Positions 12,588 to 22,911 are shown, numbered from the stretch's first letter. The stretch: 64,000 nucleotides of DNA from Malachius bipustulatus (GCA_910589415.1 OU342632.1:19223507-19287506); one strand, 5' to 3'. Notes: generated from the sequence alone by a model not told the origin. Program-made: numbers and translations.

Positions 12588-12883
12588 TGGGTCCCGTGGT
12601 GTAGTGGATAGAGCGTTCGTCCACCAGCCGGTAAACCTTGGTTCGAAACTCACCAGCAGCCGAAAAGTATTTGTTGTGCTACTCGAGCCAAAATCGGGAT
12701 GCACCTTGTGGAAGGCAATGGAAAAGCACCGCATAGTACTCTGCCTCGTACCTAATACTTCTCAAATAGTGCCTTTCGGACTTTTCCGATAAAAAGGGTG
12801 GCCCCAAAAGAGTGAACTTCAACAGTACGCGCACCACAGGCATATGTGAGAGGTAACTCACACCTGAAACCTGGTATGTCCTT
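12588..12883 (+). mobile_element. tRNA-derived SINE
   Basis: The head has a pol III A-box-like TGGTGTAGTGG (12599-12609) and a B-box-like GGTTCGAAAC about 40 bases on, arranged as in a tRNA. The tail body is unrelated to the SINE at 42500. It interrupts the right TIR region of the transposon. A short 'ttaagt' on either side may be the target duplication. Ends are approximate. Confidence 0.6.
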
Positions 12884-13683
12884 TAAGTAAAATAATTTTA
12901 ATTCAATGCCTTCGCTTCAAATTGTGTTCAATTATTACAATTACTAATAACTACTTACTTAGGCCTGGCCATGCACGTAGTGATTTTCTTAAATCCAGAT
13001 ATCTCAGAAACGGCTGCTCAAATCAACTCTTACCACGTATGCCTTTTTTTGGTAAAAGACGTTGGAGAATAAGAATCTTTATTTAAAAGTTAAATACAGA
13101 GTGGCCCAAAAAAGATAGTTCGTTTTGAATGTGTTCAAGGTACCGCAGGTGACGCCCTCTAAATTTTACAATAAAAATGATTGCATTTTTTAATTTTTCA
13201 CCCCACAAAAGCCCCTTCAGCCGAATATTGTGAAAATATACCAATTATTAAAAAAGTTATTTAAGAAAAACGGAAACCAAATTGAACTTTTGACACCCTG
13301 TATCTCCGAAATCATCCACTTTTGGACAGAGATAAGTTGTGGTAGATCGGCTTATTTAGGCCTCAGGAATTTGTGGTAGCTTTTTTTCCGCACGTTTCAG
13401 AGACACCCTGTATAAATCAGACACAGAGAATTGAACGGTTGTTTTCTAAAACGAAATATTCATTTGAAGTTATTTTAATTATTCATTGTTTAACTGTTTT
13501 ATGTAGAGAGTAAATTATAATTAAATCAGAAACAAGATAAAATGGAGAAACAATATGATAGTAAAAAAGAATTTGATAGGTTTATTTTGATACTTTATTA
13601 TGAAGAACTAAAACAAATAAAAATAATACAATAAGAAACAATAGAAATACAAGAAATAGAAGATTTGCCGGAAACAACAAGAC

Positions 13684-14187
13684 ATGGAAGATACTGCGAA
13701 AGATAAACCAGAAGCCAAAGAAAACATTACAAACATTGCTATGTTAAAGATGATGGAAGAAAGTTTTAAGAAGATTATGGATGAAAATTTTAAGAAAATG
13801 ATGAAAGAAATTAAAAATGAAATACAAAGTGGAATAGAGAAAATGGAACAATTTGACGAGAAATTTTCTGAAAAGCGTATTAAGAAATGGGATTGGAAAA
13901 TAACAGAAGATAAAAATAAAGAATATATTAACGAAAATATGGTATTGGGGACTGACAAACTGTTTAAAATAGGAGTTCCAAATAAATTAGTTAAAATTAA
14001 TGAAGGCCGAATAAAATTTGTCACACAGAATAATAATTGTGGGAAAGAAGAAAAGAATATAAAGAACGAATTAAATAATATTGTTTGTAGGAATTGTTTG
14101 TATTCTAATAAAAAATCAAGAAAGAAAAAAAAATTAAGGGGAAGGATGTTGATAGCAATAACGGGAAGCAGCGAGAACGAAAATTAA
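13684..14187 (+). CDS. gag-like coiled-coil protein fragment of the inverted-LTR element
   Basis: A 167-residue Lys/Glu-rich frame. The N-terminal third is strongly helical with a coiled-coil look (MLKMMEESFKKIMDENFKK...). There is no zinc knuckle, protease or RT. An earlier ATG at 13541 opens a short frame (MEKQYDSKKEFDRF...) ending in a stop, so the original protein probably began there and has been broken. The last 30 or so codons are contributed by the inverted right arm, so the C-terminus is a junction artefact. Position after primer site and leader suggests Gag; sequence alone does not prove it. Confidence 0.4.
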   Translation: MEDTAKDKPEAKENITNIAMLKMMEESFKKIMDENFKKMMKEIKNEIQSGIEKMEQFDEKFSEKRIKKWDWKITEDKNKEYINENMVLGTDKLFKIGVPNKLVKINEGRIKFVTQNNNCGKEEKNIKNELNNIVCRNCLYSNKKSRKKKKLRGRMLIAITGSSENEN

Positions 14188-14959
14188 TGAGATGGGAATT
14201 TTAAGAGTAATTGTGAGAAAAAAGTAAAAAAAAAAGTGAAAATAATTATTTGGAAGCACAAAAAGAGAAGAACAAAGAGATAGCAACGAGAACGTGAAGA
14301 AATCAGAAGGGAATGAGTTATAAATTAAAAAAAAAGTTGCCAGAAAGAAATAGAGAAGAATATTATGGAAATTATGGAAATAAAGAAAATCAACTTGAAA
14401 AGAAGTGGAAGAAGAGATCAAGAAAATTTGTAACTTAAAATTATATTTAAAAAGGAAGAAGCAGGAAAATAATTTTGGAGAACCTGTGCGAGACAGGTTT
14501 AAGAAAGTTTGATAATTGTAAAGAAGAAGAAGAGAAGCAGCGAGAGACGAAGAGAGGGAAAGAGATAATTAGAAGATCAGGAAAAAGTGAAACGAAGCAG
14601 TGAGAGACAGAGAGTGAAAGAGAGAATCAAAAGACTAGAAAAAGAAATTTCTAGGAAGAAACTGCAAAAGATGGAGAGAGAGAGAGAGAGAAATAAAAAA
14701 ACTAAAGAGGTTAAAAAAAGGTTATTGTAAGATTTTGGAATTATAATTAGTTTTAAATTATTAGAGTATAGTTTTAACAAATTTTAGAAGTCAGAGAGCT
14801 CGAGGTAGGTTTTGTAAAAATTTTTTAAATAAACATTTTGTCAAATTACAAGTCATAAATTATACGATTTGTTCTATAAAATTTCAAATTTTGATTCAAG
14901 ATAAATTAAAAGCAAAATTTTTTTCAACTGAACCCAACTGGCAAAGAGAGTGCCCTCTA
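14085..14959 (-). repeat. right LTR, inverted, inner end truncated
   Basis: The reverse complement of this arm follows the left LTR from its start to within about 65 bp of its end. Both contain, for example, the 'cctgtctc(t)cacaggttctcc' hairpin-like stretch and the 'gaacccaactgg' outer end. Divergence is moderate, with small indels. Confidence 0.65.
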
Positions 14960-14964
14960 ATTTA

Positions 14965-16587
14965 TTCTTTTTTTTTTATAAAATTAGGAATAAGAAATAA
15001 GAAAAGGGGGAAAAGGGAATACCATAACAGTATAGTAACAATGTGGTATGGTAACAATAACCAACAGCAGCTGCACTCAAGATAAAAGGCCTAGGAGGTG
15101 AAATTACCCACCTACTCTCTATTTTGGTTAATAAAATAGGTATAACTACATCTACGATAAGGCAAACGTTCACGGAAGACTTAATTTCTAATGAATATGA
15201 ATGAGCTTCGACAAATTATGATTTACCTAAACTTTTGTAGACAACCGAATCTCGCAATAATAATTATAAATTGTTACCCAATAATTATTAATGCTATGAT
15301 ATTATTATGTCTGCAATCTGCATGCAATAAATATAAGTAATTCCGAATAATTTAATGACTTATTACCAAGAAAGCAACATAATATCTAAATGGTTTGAAA
15401 AAACCTACGATGGAAATTTCAATAAGGTGAAAGCTTTTGGAAACGTACATGGCTTCACAGATTGTGAATTTTTATAACACTGTTAGAAAATCCAGAGGAA
15501 AAGCTTAATGGGTTTCAAGAGTTATATAATTCCCTTGCATCTAAGTACCTACTTATCCGATTTTTATCTTACCGCCCCATGGTCAGGTTGAATGACTATG
15601 AGCTGGCTTACTGCTACTACTGAAAGCCTGAAAACAATGCCGCTAAAATGTCTAAAAAATCTGTTACTTTCTGATTCTATTATGGAAGTAGAGCGCAACT
15701 CTCTTATTCTAAAAAACTATGAATGAACATGAATTATATCTTTTATGAAAAATGTTTATACATTTTCTTACTTTTATATGGGACCGGTTTAAGGGGGAAA
15801 TAATTGGAGACCTCAGAAAAACGAAAAATGTAATTTCAAACATTCTCAAAAACTTGTTCCGTCAATTTTTTTGGGACCGAGGAGCGAAATAGGGGTGCTG
15901 GGTGGGTAAGAAGCTAAAAACAGCCATTGCAAAGTAATATAAAGGTCACAACTAAGGCCTCTCCTTAAAACTAAGGTAACACTTTTTCTGAATACGGGCC
16001 TGTGCTTGCAGAGTTCCATTAGACAGACAGAAATACAAGCGGCCGCCATCTTGGATGCGCATTTAACAATACAAGAGAGAGAGGGATATACATCTAGCGC
16101 AAGTTACCCCTCTCACTAATACTTCGAAGGTTGACGATCGTAAACATCAGTTGCGGCTCGTTTTATTAATTTTATTAGGGCAAGGGAATAACTTCGAAAT
16201 TAAACGGGCCGTACCGACGTACGAAACATTTTCGCATTTACTTTGGTTACATTTTATTGTAAATTTCGAAATAGTAAATGTTAAGAGACACATACCGAGA
16301 AACATTTTAAGAATGTCTTAGACCTGGATACTGGTCCGCAACCATCGACCAAAAAGCGTGACAATCGATCCCTATGATCTGGATACGACATACGAAATAG
16401 CGCTTCCGCTAGATAAGCCTCGTAATGTGCTTTTTTCCCCGGCCCGGGGCACCCATCGTCTAATTTCAAGCCAGGCACGCTCTATATTTTGCGTATGAGA
16501 ACACATCGGTACCTACTTCACACGATTACACAACCTCCTAATGATCCATTAACATTCCTGCTGTGTCCTTGATTATTGGAATGGTTA
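14965..16587. other. intergenic; holds one short dispersed repeat
   Basis: No gene supported. About 90 bp at 15873-15963 nearly repeats at 41598-41687. A minus-strand frame at 16281-16478 is GC-rich and conceivably exonic (a GTCTAAG donor-like site lies inside it), but nothing was recognised. Confidence 0.45.
15873..15963 (+). repeat. short dispersed repeat family C, copy 1
   Basis: Begins gggaccgaggagcgaaata and matches 41598-41687 at nearly every position over about 90 bp, including 'gctgggtgggtaagaagc'. Same orientation. The high identity suggests a recently mobile or constrained sequence. Confidence 0.7.
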
Positions 16588-18374
16588 TTATTCTAGTTTC
16601 CTGTGTCGGTTGCCACCGTCTCCACCACCAAGCAGTATTCTGTTTTGGATCTGATGCAGTAATAGTGATCTATACAATAATTGTAGTAGTATAGCTGAAT
16701 CGGAACACCAATAATGGTTGTTGTTGTTAGATATGGCTGAGATGAGTGATCGTTTGCATGAAGCTTTGACGTGTTCTACATGCCTCTTCCAATAAGTGAG
16801 CTTAGAGTCGAAGTATTTTATGGAGTCGGTGAAATGTAGTGGTTTCTCGAGTAGAGTCAACTGAAGAGGCGTATTCTGTCTTTTTTTAGTAAATAAGATG
16901 CAATGGGTTTTTTCGGGAGAGAAAGTGTACCCTGAGGAATTGGACCAGATTTCAAGGTTGACGATTTCATTTTGAATTAGATCCCTCATGTGCTTGCAGT
17001 CTTTTCCGGCTATATCAGTAAATCATCGGCATACATAATGGTTTTAACGGGGGAGTTAATATGCTGGAAAATGTCGTCCACAGCAATCAGAAACAGCGTC
17101 ACCCTTATGGTGGACGCTTGGGAGATTCCAGTTTCTAAGTGTCTTCATTTATGGGATGTGGTGCCGTTGACTTTAACTCGAAATGGTCTGTTTTTGAGGA
17201 AGTTGTGTAGGTACATAGGGCCAGATGTTCCCGCGGTCGTAAAACCCCATTTTCTCAGTTTTGTAGAATTAAGTACCGCCAGCAGGTTCTGTCATTTGCT
17301 TTCTAGATATCGAAAAAGGTTGCAAAGTAGTTAGTTCTTGTTAATAATTTTCTCCAGAAGTTTTCCCATGGTGCATGTTAATACGAGATGGGTCGGTAGG
17401 ATGAACGATTGTTTTTCGGTTCGTTGGGTTTAAAAATCGGATGTATCAGGGATTCTGGCCATCTGGATGGAAACTGGTTATATCTGTACAGTTTAAGGAG
17501 ATTTTTTGGCATTTTGTTGGAGGAAGGCATAATATGGTGTGTGATCAGGGCCTGTCGTGGATCTCTTACAGGTGGCCAGAGCATCTTCGACTTCCTTGTG
17601 GGTAATTTTAAGATTCATAGGATGTTGTGGGTTCTCAACGTTCCCTTGTAAGTATGATTTCTGCCTGATCTTGAATCTAATAAGGAAATTCTTTTCATAT
17701 TGGTAGAAGCTATATATGCTTGTTGGAAGTGGTTTGCAAGAGTCACTGATGCTATGTCTTCATTGGTACTAGCGACATGGTTTTCGGTTTCTAGGGAAGA
17801 AATTGTTCTCTGGACATCAAATATACCCCTAATTGTTTTTATCTTGTTCCATACTTCTGTAAGGGATGTTTGGGAGTTTATGGTAGATACGAACGTAATT
17901 GGATCATGACTCCTTACTACTTTTAATTACAGCTTTGGCTTGCGCTCTTATTAGTCTGTTGAGCTCGATACGGTTTTCTTGTGTTTTGTCTTTTTGGTTT
18001 GTTAAAGGCTGATTTGCTCTGTCTCAATTCGTCCTTGCAGTTATTGTTCCACCAGGACTTTTGATCTCGTTTCTCCTAAAAGCAAGGGGGTTGTTAAAGC
18101 TATTTGAAATATTATTTGAGAAACTTATTGTCCAATCTGCAGAGTTAATTTTCCACTTTGGAGTATTGTAGTTTCCTACGTTTGTTGTTCCACAAGTGAT
18201 TGTTATTGGGAAGTGGTCACTGCTGTATAGAAATTCGTACGGCTGCCAGTGTAATAAGTATGGGGAAATTGATGCACTACAGAATGACAAATCAATGTCA
18301 GAAGATTCTCCTGTGTGAGAGTTATATCCAGTGGGCGATCGAGAGTTTAGTGGGATAAGGTTTTTATTCTCCAT
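16588..18374 (-). pseudogene. degraded Jockey-clade-like LINE ORF2
   Basis: Pieces in the right order on the minus strand. First, an endonuclease C-terminal part ending in the SSDHFPI motif (18374-18024). Then the start of reverse transcriptase (FPSRWPESLIHPIFKPN... YRPISY, 17584-17378). Then the catalytic YADD box (MYADDLLI followed by a stop, about 17015-17042). Finally the C-terminal RT thumb region (FSPEKTHCILFT ... KLTYWKRHVEHVKASCKR, 16989-16588). Stops and frameshifts split every section. No RNase H seen. 5'-truncated and dead. Confidence 0.75.
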
Positions 18375-18829
18375 AAATGTTTCTATTTTTCACTGTATTT
18401 TGACTATTTTCAGAGTTGAGCTGAAAAAAAACAGAGTTGCCGTCGACGTGACCTTTATTAAACCCACTCATTCACTGCGCGTTTTTTTTTTTTTTTTTGT
18501 ACAGGCCACCTCTCGCTATGTGGCACAATTCAGTATATAATGCCTGGAGCAATGGAAGGGTTAAATATAAATTCGTATTATCGTTCTATACCTTACCTGT
18601 GTTATACTCCTAAAGCTTAAAAAAAACTTCAGCGATATTTAATTATCTAAAAGGATAACAAAACATTTTATGCAAGTACCTCAATGAATAAAAATACTTT
18701 AATTTTGTTTTAGAGAATTCAGAATTAAACAAAACACATTAAAGTTCATCCCTACTTTTGACAAAAATCGATTTTTTTTTCAAGGACAGCAGCAATCGGG
18801 GAGAAAGAGATCGGAGTCTATTATATTAT

Positions 18830-19631
18830 ACATCAGTATACGGAAACTGAGTGCAGTAACTACGAAGGCGTAGAAGCGCCACACCAGTTTTATTTTTAAA
18901 ATTCCAAGTTTAAACTCGGAATTCCGAGATCAAACTAAGAATTCCGACTTTAAACTCGGAATTCCGAGCAGAGCCGGGCCTAGACTGTTTGTCGCCTTCA
19001 TGCCGAAACAAAAATTGCCCTCCCCCCCCCCCTCGTAAGAAGAAATGTCTATCTAAGGGCGGGCAAAAATAAATTTCTTGTGGGTCAAAATTAAACATCA
19101 ATCGAAATGGGCATTATTTATTACATTAGGTAAATTCTGCTGTGCTGGAAGGTTTGGGGGATACCGAATCTATCCTCCAAGAATTAGGGAGGATCGAGAG
19201 AAAATTTTATTATGGAAAAATGTCCAGGACGCTGCACGCGCCCCCCGCTTCCTTGGATATACTAATAATAACTAATTCTATCATGATATTTTGATATTTT
19301 TTCTTATTGTTATGAATTATGATTGTATTCTTACTTCCGCCCGCCGTCCCTTGTATTCCGCCCTAACTTGCCGCCTGCGTGCTGGCACGCATGGCACACC
19401 TGCTAGACACCTGCTAGGCCCGGCCGCCCGGCCCTGATTCCGAGTTTGAAATTTTAAAAATAAAACTGGTGTGGCGCTTCTACGCCTTCGTAAGTAACAA
19501 CTACTGGCCACCAAAAAAAAAAAAGCAATTTCGGAGAAGCGACAAGTAGAAACTTATGCCTCAAGGAAAATTGTCTGCTTGTAGCTTTTTTGGTAATCTC
19601 AGTTACTGCACTCAATTTTCGTACTGATGTA
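18830..19631. mobile_element. palindromic MITE interrupted by a hAT element
   Basis: Inverted arms are defined by 'acatcagtat', 'gagtgcagtaact' and 'acgaaggcgtagaagcgcc' plus 'accagttttatttttaaaat' on the left, mirrored on the right. The right arm has about 105 bp of extra sequence near 19498-19605. The centre consists of short repeats of 'aattccgag/tttaaactcgg' and is split by the hAT insertion at 18969-19436. Confidence 0.65.
18969..19436. mobile_element. non-autonomous hAT element (468 bp)
   Basis: Ends CAGAGCCGGGCCTAG and (reverse complement) CAGGGCCGGGCGGCC resemble hAT termini. It is bounded by an identical 8-bp direct repeat ATTCCGAG (18961-18968 and 19437-19444), the exact target-duplication length of hAT transposons. 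The interior is GC-richer than the region and contains a C-run. No transposase domain is present. Confidence 0.75.
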
Positions 19632-19848
19632 CCTACGAAGTGAACTGTAATTCTGCAAAATTATATCAGAATCGTTTCAAGCGAACTCCTATACGAGGTC
19701 TACGCTTGGGATAGGCCGCCAATGATAATTTACGGCCGCAATGTTTGACGACGCGGTATTTGAAAGAATTTCACATAGATAGTTTCGATTTTACCATGCG
19801 CAGTTGCAATTGGGTATCTAGATTAATAAAAGTATTTACTTGTTACAG

Positions 19849-20315
19849 ATGCTGCAAAATATAAAGATCATCCTGCTGACAATGGGAAGCTTCTTGATGA
19901 TCTACTCTTCGGCAGAGAATGACGAAGCAAGGACAATTATTTTCAGACGTTCAGATATTTGTTCGTTACCAGAAGGAAAATTTCACACAATAGTCGAGTT
20001 GAACGATTATATCGATTGTATTAAAGCTTCAACTAGAAATAGGCAAGTGATGAGACTTTCAAAATATTTTATATTTAATTCAATTAGCTCCCAGAGCGTC
20101 ATGGGGATTCCCCTGCTGGAGTGCATATGGCTGCATGCTTCCTTTATTGTAGTGATGTATAATTTATTAATCAGTGATGTTTTTTTTTCAGATATGGAAA
20201 AAGAAATAATTATCATCGGGAACTTCCCAAAGTATATCCTTCCGATTCTAAATCGGAAATGCAAGAAGACAACACAAGAAAATTGTATCGACTTTTGAAT
20301 TTAACCGACTATTAG
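19849..20315 (+). CDS. NPY/NPF-family-like amidated neuropeptide precursor
   Basis: Exons 19849-20042 and 20192-20315 give 105 residues. Residues 1-22 form a signal peptide (hydrophobic core IILLTMGSFLMIY, predicted cut after SSA). The peptide region runs E23-Y66, ending T62-R-N-R-Y66, followed by G67-K68-R69, the amidation donor and dibasic cleavage site. Residues 70-105 form a C-flanking peptide. An internal R33-R34 could release a 32-residue S35-Y66 form. Two cysteines (C38, C57) could pair. The intron splits the arginine codon of R-Y-G (AG|A, phase 2), the conserved intron position of NPY and NPF genes. Its donor is AG|GCAAGT (GC-AG type) and its acceptor is a strong tttttttttcag. The ATG directly follows another acceptor-like tacttgttacag, so an upstream 5'UTR exon is likely. 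Insect NPFs usually end RxRF-amide; RY makes this divergent. Probable role: secreted ligand of an NPF/NPY-type GPCR (inference). Confidence 0.7.
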
Positions 20316-21690
20316 AATTTCGTTCGCCTAAACTAAAAAAAAATGCATATAAAATTCAGTATTATACATTTATGTCATACCTACCTACTTAGGGACAGGG
20401 GTTCAAAACTAGATTGTTTTAAATATTTACCAAAATTTGTCAATAATAATCAGCTTACGTTACCTTCAATGTAATGCAACTTGTTGTAAATTTGATTTCA
20501 TAATTTCTTCTTATTTATTCTATCTTGAGTGTAAATGAATAATTGCAAAAAATTAGGGGATGATCCTTGTTGAAAATTAACACATGAAAATTGAAAATAA
20601 ATCATTCACCCCTCTCTCGTTCCTGTTGTGATAGGACCCCTTGAAGTGGGTGTCGGAAAAGCAGTTTTAATAATTCGTTTTCAACAAGGAATTGCCCCAA
20701 ATTTTTTTACACCCTTTGTATTATTTATTGTTTAATTAAGATAACTTATTATTATGAATAAAATTGTACCATAAAAATTCAACTCTGTGTTCTGGATTTT
20801 AAGTAAGCACCTAAGTAGGTAACGAGAAACTGACTCCAGTCATGAAAATAAATATTTTGTCTTGCACATTAATTTTATTTACAACTCTGATTATCAACTA
20901 ATTAATTAACCCTAACACTGTTTCTCTATAAGCACTACTGCGCAAAATTAGGGGAACATTTTTGCAGGGGTTCCCACATCGACAAACCGCACATATGAAT
21001 GACAACACCGACTTTTGATATGAGGCAAGCAAGGGCATTTTAGAGTTTTCCGATATCGTCATTCGTTGTGAAGAAACAGATTTTTATATTTTATTTCATT
21101 CGTCCACAAAGTGTTCAAAGATGACACTTTGAGGCAGATCGGCAAATTGTTCTCATCAAAAAAAGAGGTCACCCAATTGTGATACAGTAAAAATAGTTGA
21201 ACTACGTCTCAAACTTACATGGATCTGACAGGTGCTCTAAAAATCTCCTAAAATGACCTTTAAGTTACAAGACAATGGTGTCTTAGGTCTTAGGTTTTCA
21301 ACAGTGTAGACTGTAGACCATTCCAAGCATAAGTTAAGCTGCTTTCACGCAACAACTCTTTCTTTACCATTCTTGCATGAGGGGATAAAAAGAGGTTGCG
21401 CAGGAGATCTAACAGGGAGGATTAGACCTCAACATATAGAGTCTGTAACGAATTCATTCATTCATTCAAGAATTCATTATTTTTATTCATCCAACAATTT
21501 TTCGCATCCGTAAAATCGTAAAAACATGAGAAATAACTCCAAACCATTTTTTTAGACACATCAGGCGATAGCAGTCTTAATATTATTTTTTTAAATCATT
21601 TTCTCTGAAATATGTTTTTGCAACCGGCGTGCCCTGCCGAGGACGGCCAATGAAAATGCACCATTTGGTGGTTTTGAGATCGACGTGGTC
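20316..21690. other. 3' flank of the neuropeptide gene, otherwise intergenic
   Basis: Contains possible polyadenylation signals (AATAAA near 20597 and 20756). Otherwise AT-rich with no gene recognised. Confidence 0.4.
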
Positions 21691-21699
21691 ATGCAGTTG

Positions 21700-21735
21700 T
21701 ATAAAACATAGTGGAGCTCTTATAAAGTTTCAGTT
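21700..21735 (+). promoter_or_regulatory. candidate TATA-Inr core promoter
   Basis: TATAAAA at 21700-21706 lies about 30 bp upstream of TCAGTT (21730-21735), the arthropod initiator consensus, with its A at 21732. A second TATAAAG is at 21721. The spacing fits a TATA-dependent RNA polymerase II promoter. It could belong to a host gene or to an unrecognised LTR. Confidence 0.4.
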
Positions 21736-21759
21736 AGATATACAGTTCCGGGTCAGTTA

Positions 21760-21811
21760 ATGGAAGAATCTCTGAGAAAACTACGACTCCGAACCGTTTC
21801 GCAAAAACAAG
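21760..21811 (+). CDS. possible short first coding exon, unrecognised
   Basis: An ATG 28 bases after the candidate start site opens 17 codons (MEESLRKLRLRTVSQKQ) ending at AAG|GTACGC, a plausible splice donor. The unspliced frame runs on for 75 codons but loses protein-like composition after the donor. No second exon was recognised downstream. Confidence 0.25.
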
Positions 21812-22911
21812 GTACGCACCTTGTTTTGTTTTTGCTTTATTGCAAAAATCCGAGCCCAAAACACTTTCTGCTTGCCTACACTAACCCTCTAATTTTTTTG
21901 TTCACCTCTATCTATTGTTCTGGCTCTCGGACAACGACCTTCTGTGGTCTGTGGGAGTTGAGAGGTTTTCTACCCATCGTCCTTTGATGGGATGCAGTAA
22001 CTGCTGGTCCCGGACGTTCGTTGGGAAGTTATCTCTAGCCCATTGCACGCAGAACGCCCCGGTGTTCCTTATTTTTCTTAAATTAAATAAACTTGTTTAT
22101 ATTTTGAGTCGTAATCTATATCATTCCTCCGTTATCTCGCCAACATCTTGGTTAATAACTTAATCAGACCCCTGGCATTTTCTTTGCTCCACTGAGCTAC
22201 CCAAGGGACAAGGGTACTAAGAAAGTATCATTGTGCTTAATGCACAGGGAAAACACTACGAGAATTTTCCCCAGGGAGTAAACCCTCACAAAAATCTGGC
22301 AATTTTCCGGTGACGAACGTAAATTTCTCCCAAGCCCTAGAGTGGTTTGTCACAAATACACGGGTACTATAGACACTCCAACGAACCCTAATGTGCCAGT
22401 AACAAATTTTTTAAATAATATTTAATGTCAAAAATTCAGTGGTAAGAACAATTTCCTATTACATGAAGAGGTTGCGATGACTTTGAAAACGCTTTGAACA
22501 ATTAATCACGTTTGGGTGACCTCTTAGTGACAAGAAAAACTCGCTGCTCCTTCTGAAGGCCTCTAATTGAGGGATCACGTTGCTTCCTATTATCACTAGG
22601 CTGCAATTGTGTACCGACATCGTTTCTGGGTATCTGGAGAACAGCGAGCTCCTTCACGTCTTCACATCTCTGGGATCTACACAGTTTACGAGCCAATTAC
22701 CGAAAGATTTCTCGCTTGGGGGTCACCATTGTATTGTTTAGTCACTGTAAAGATCTGTACACTCTAACATTGGCAGCGGTGCGCAACGCGCGCGTTTCAA
22801 AGCTTCAACCTTGAATGTGACATCTCGATTTTATATAAGGATTAACCTGCATTTTATGCAAATTTTCTATGAAAACGTATAATAACGCGCATACGGCCAT
22901 AGATTAGCTCT
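21812..22911. other. intergenic, nothing recognised
   Basis: Somewhat GC-richer than average in 21900-22700 but with no protein family recognised. Open frames are under 85 codons. Confidence 0.45.

Larger units (their letters stand above)
10805..13410 (-). mobile_element. mariner-superfamily transposon with long TIRs (DD41D-like)
   Basis: Ends are CAGGGTGTCTCTGAAAGGTG on the left and its near-complement on the right, flanked by TA (10803-10804 and 13411-13412). The terminal inverted repeats are unusually long, about 500 bp each (10805-11340 and roughly 12885-13410). They enclose a minus-strand transposase pseudogene. The element interrupts the leader of the surrounding LTR-type unit and itself carries a SINE at 12588-12883, giving three nested insertion layers. 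Confidence 0.8.
9801..14959 (+). mobile_element. LTR-type retroelement with inverted LTRs, disrupted by a mariner-like insertion
   Basis: Two roughly 0.9-kb arms, 9801-10714 and about 14085-14959, match each other in inverted rather than direct orientation. Just inside the left arm lies an exact 18-nt primer-binding site for tRNA-Lys, so the left arm acts as a 5' LTR. The unit appears bounded by ATTTA at 9796-9800 and at 14960-14964, consistent with a 5-bp target duplication. Between the arms are a leader, a gag-like ORF and a later 2.6-kb transposon (10805-13410). No pol genes are present. The right arm lacks about 65 bp of its inner end, where the gag-like frame runs straight into it. The inverted order suggests an autointegration-type or recombinational rearrangement; that is inference. 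Confidence 0.65.

Noticed and set aside
16281..16478. 65-codon GC-rich minus-strand ORF
   Set aside because: Looks mildly exon-like but no family, acceptor or partner exon could be identified.
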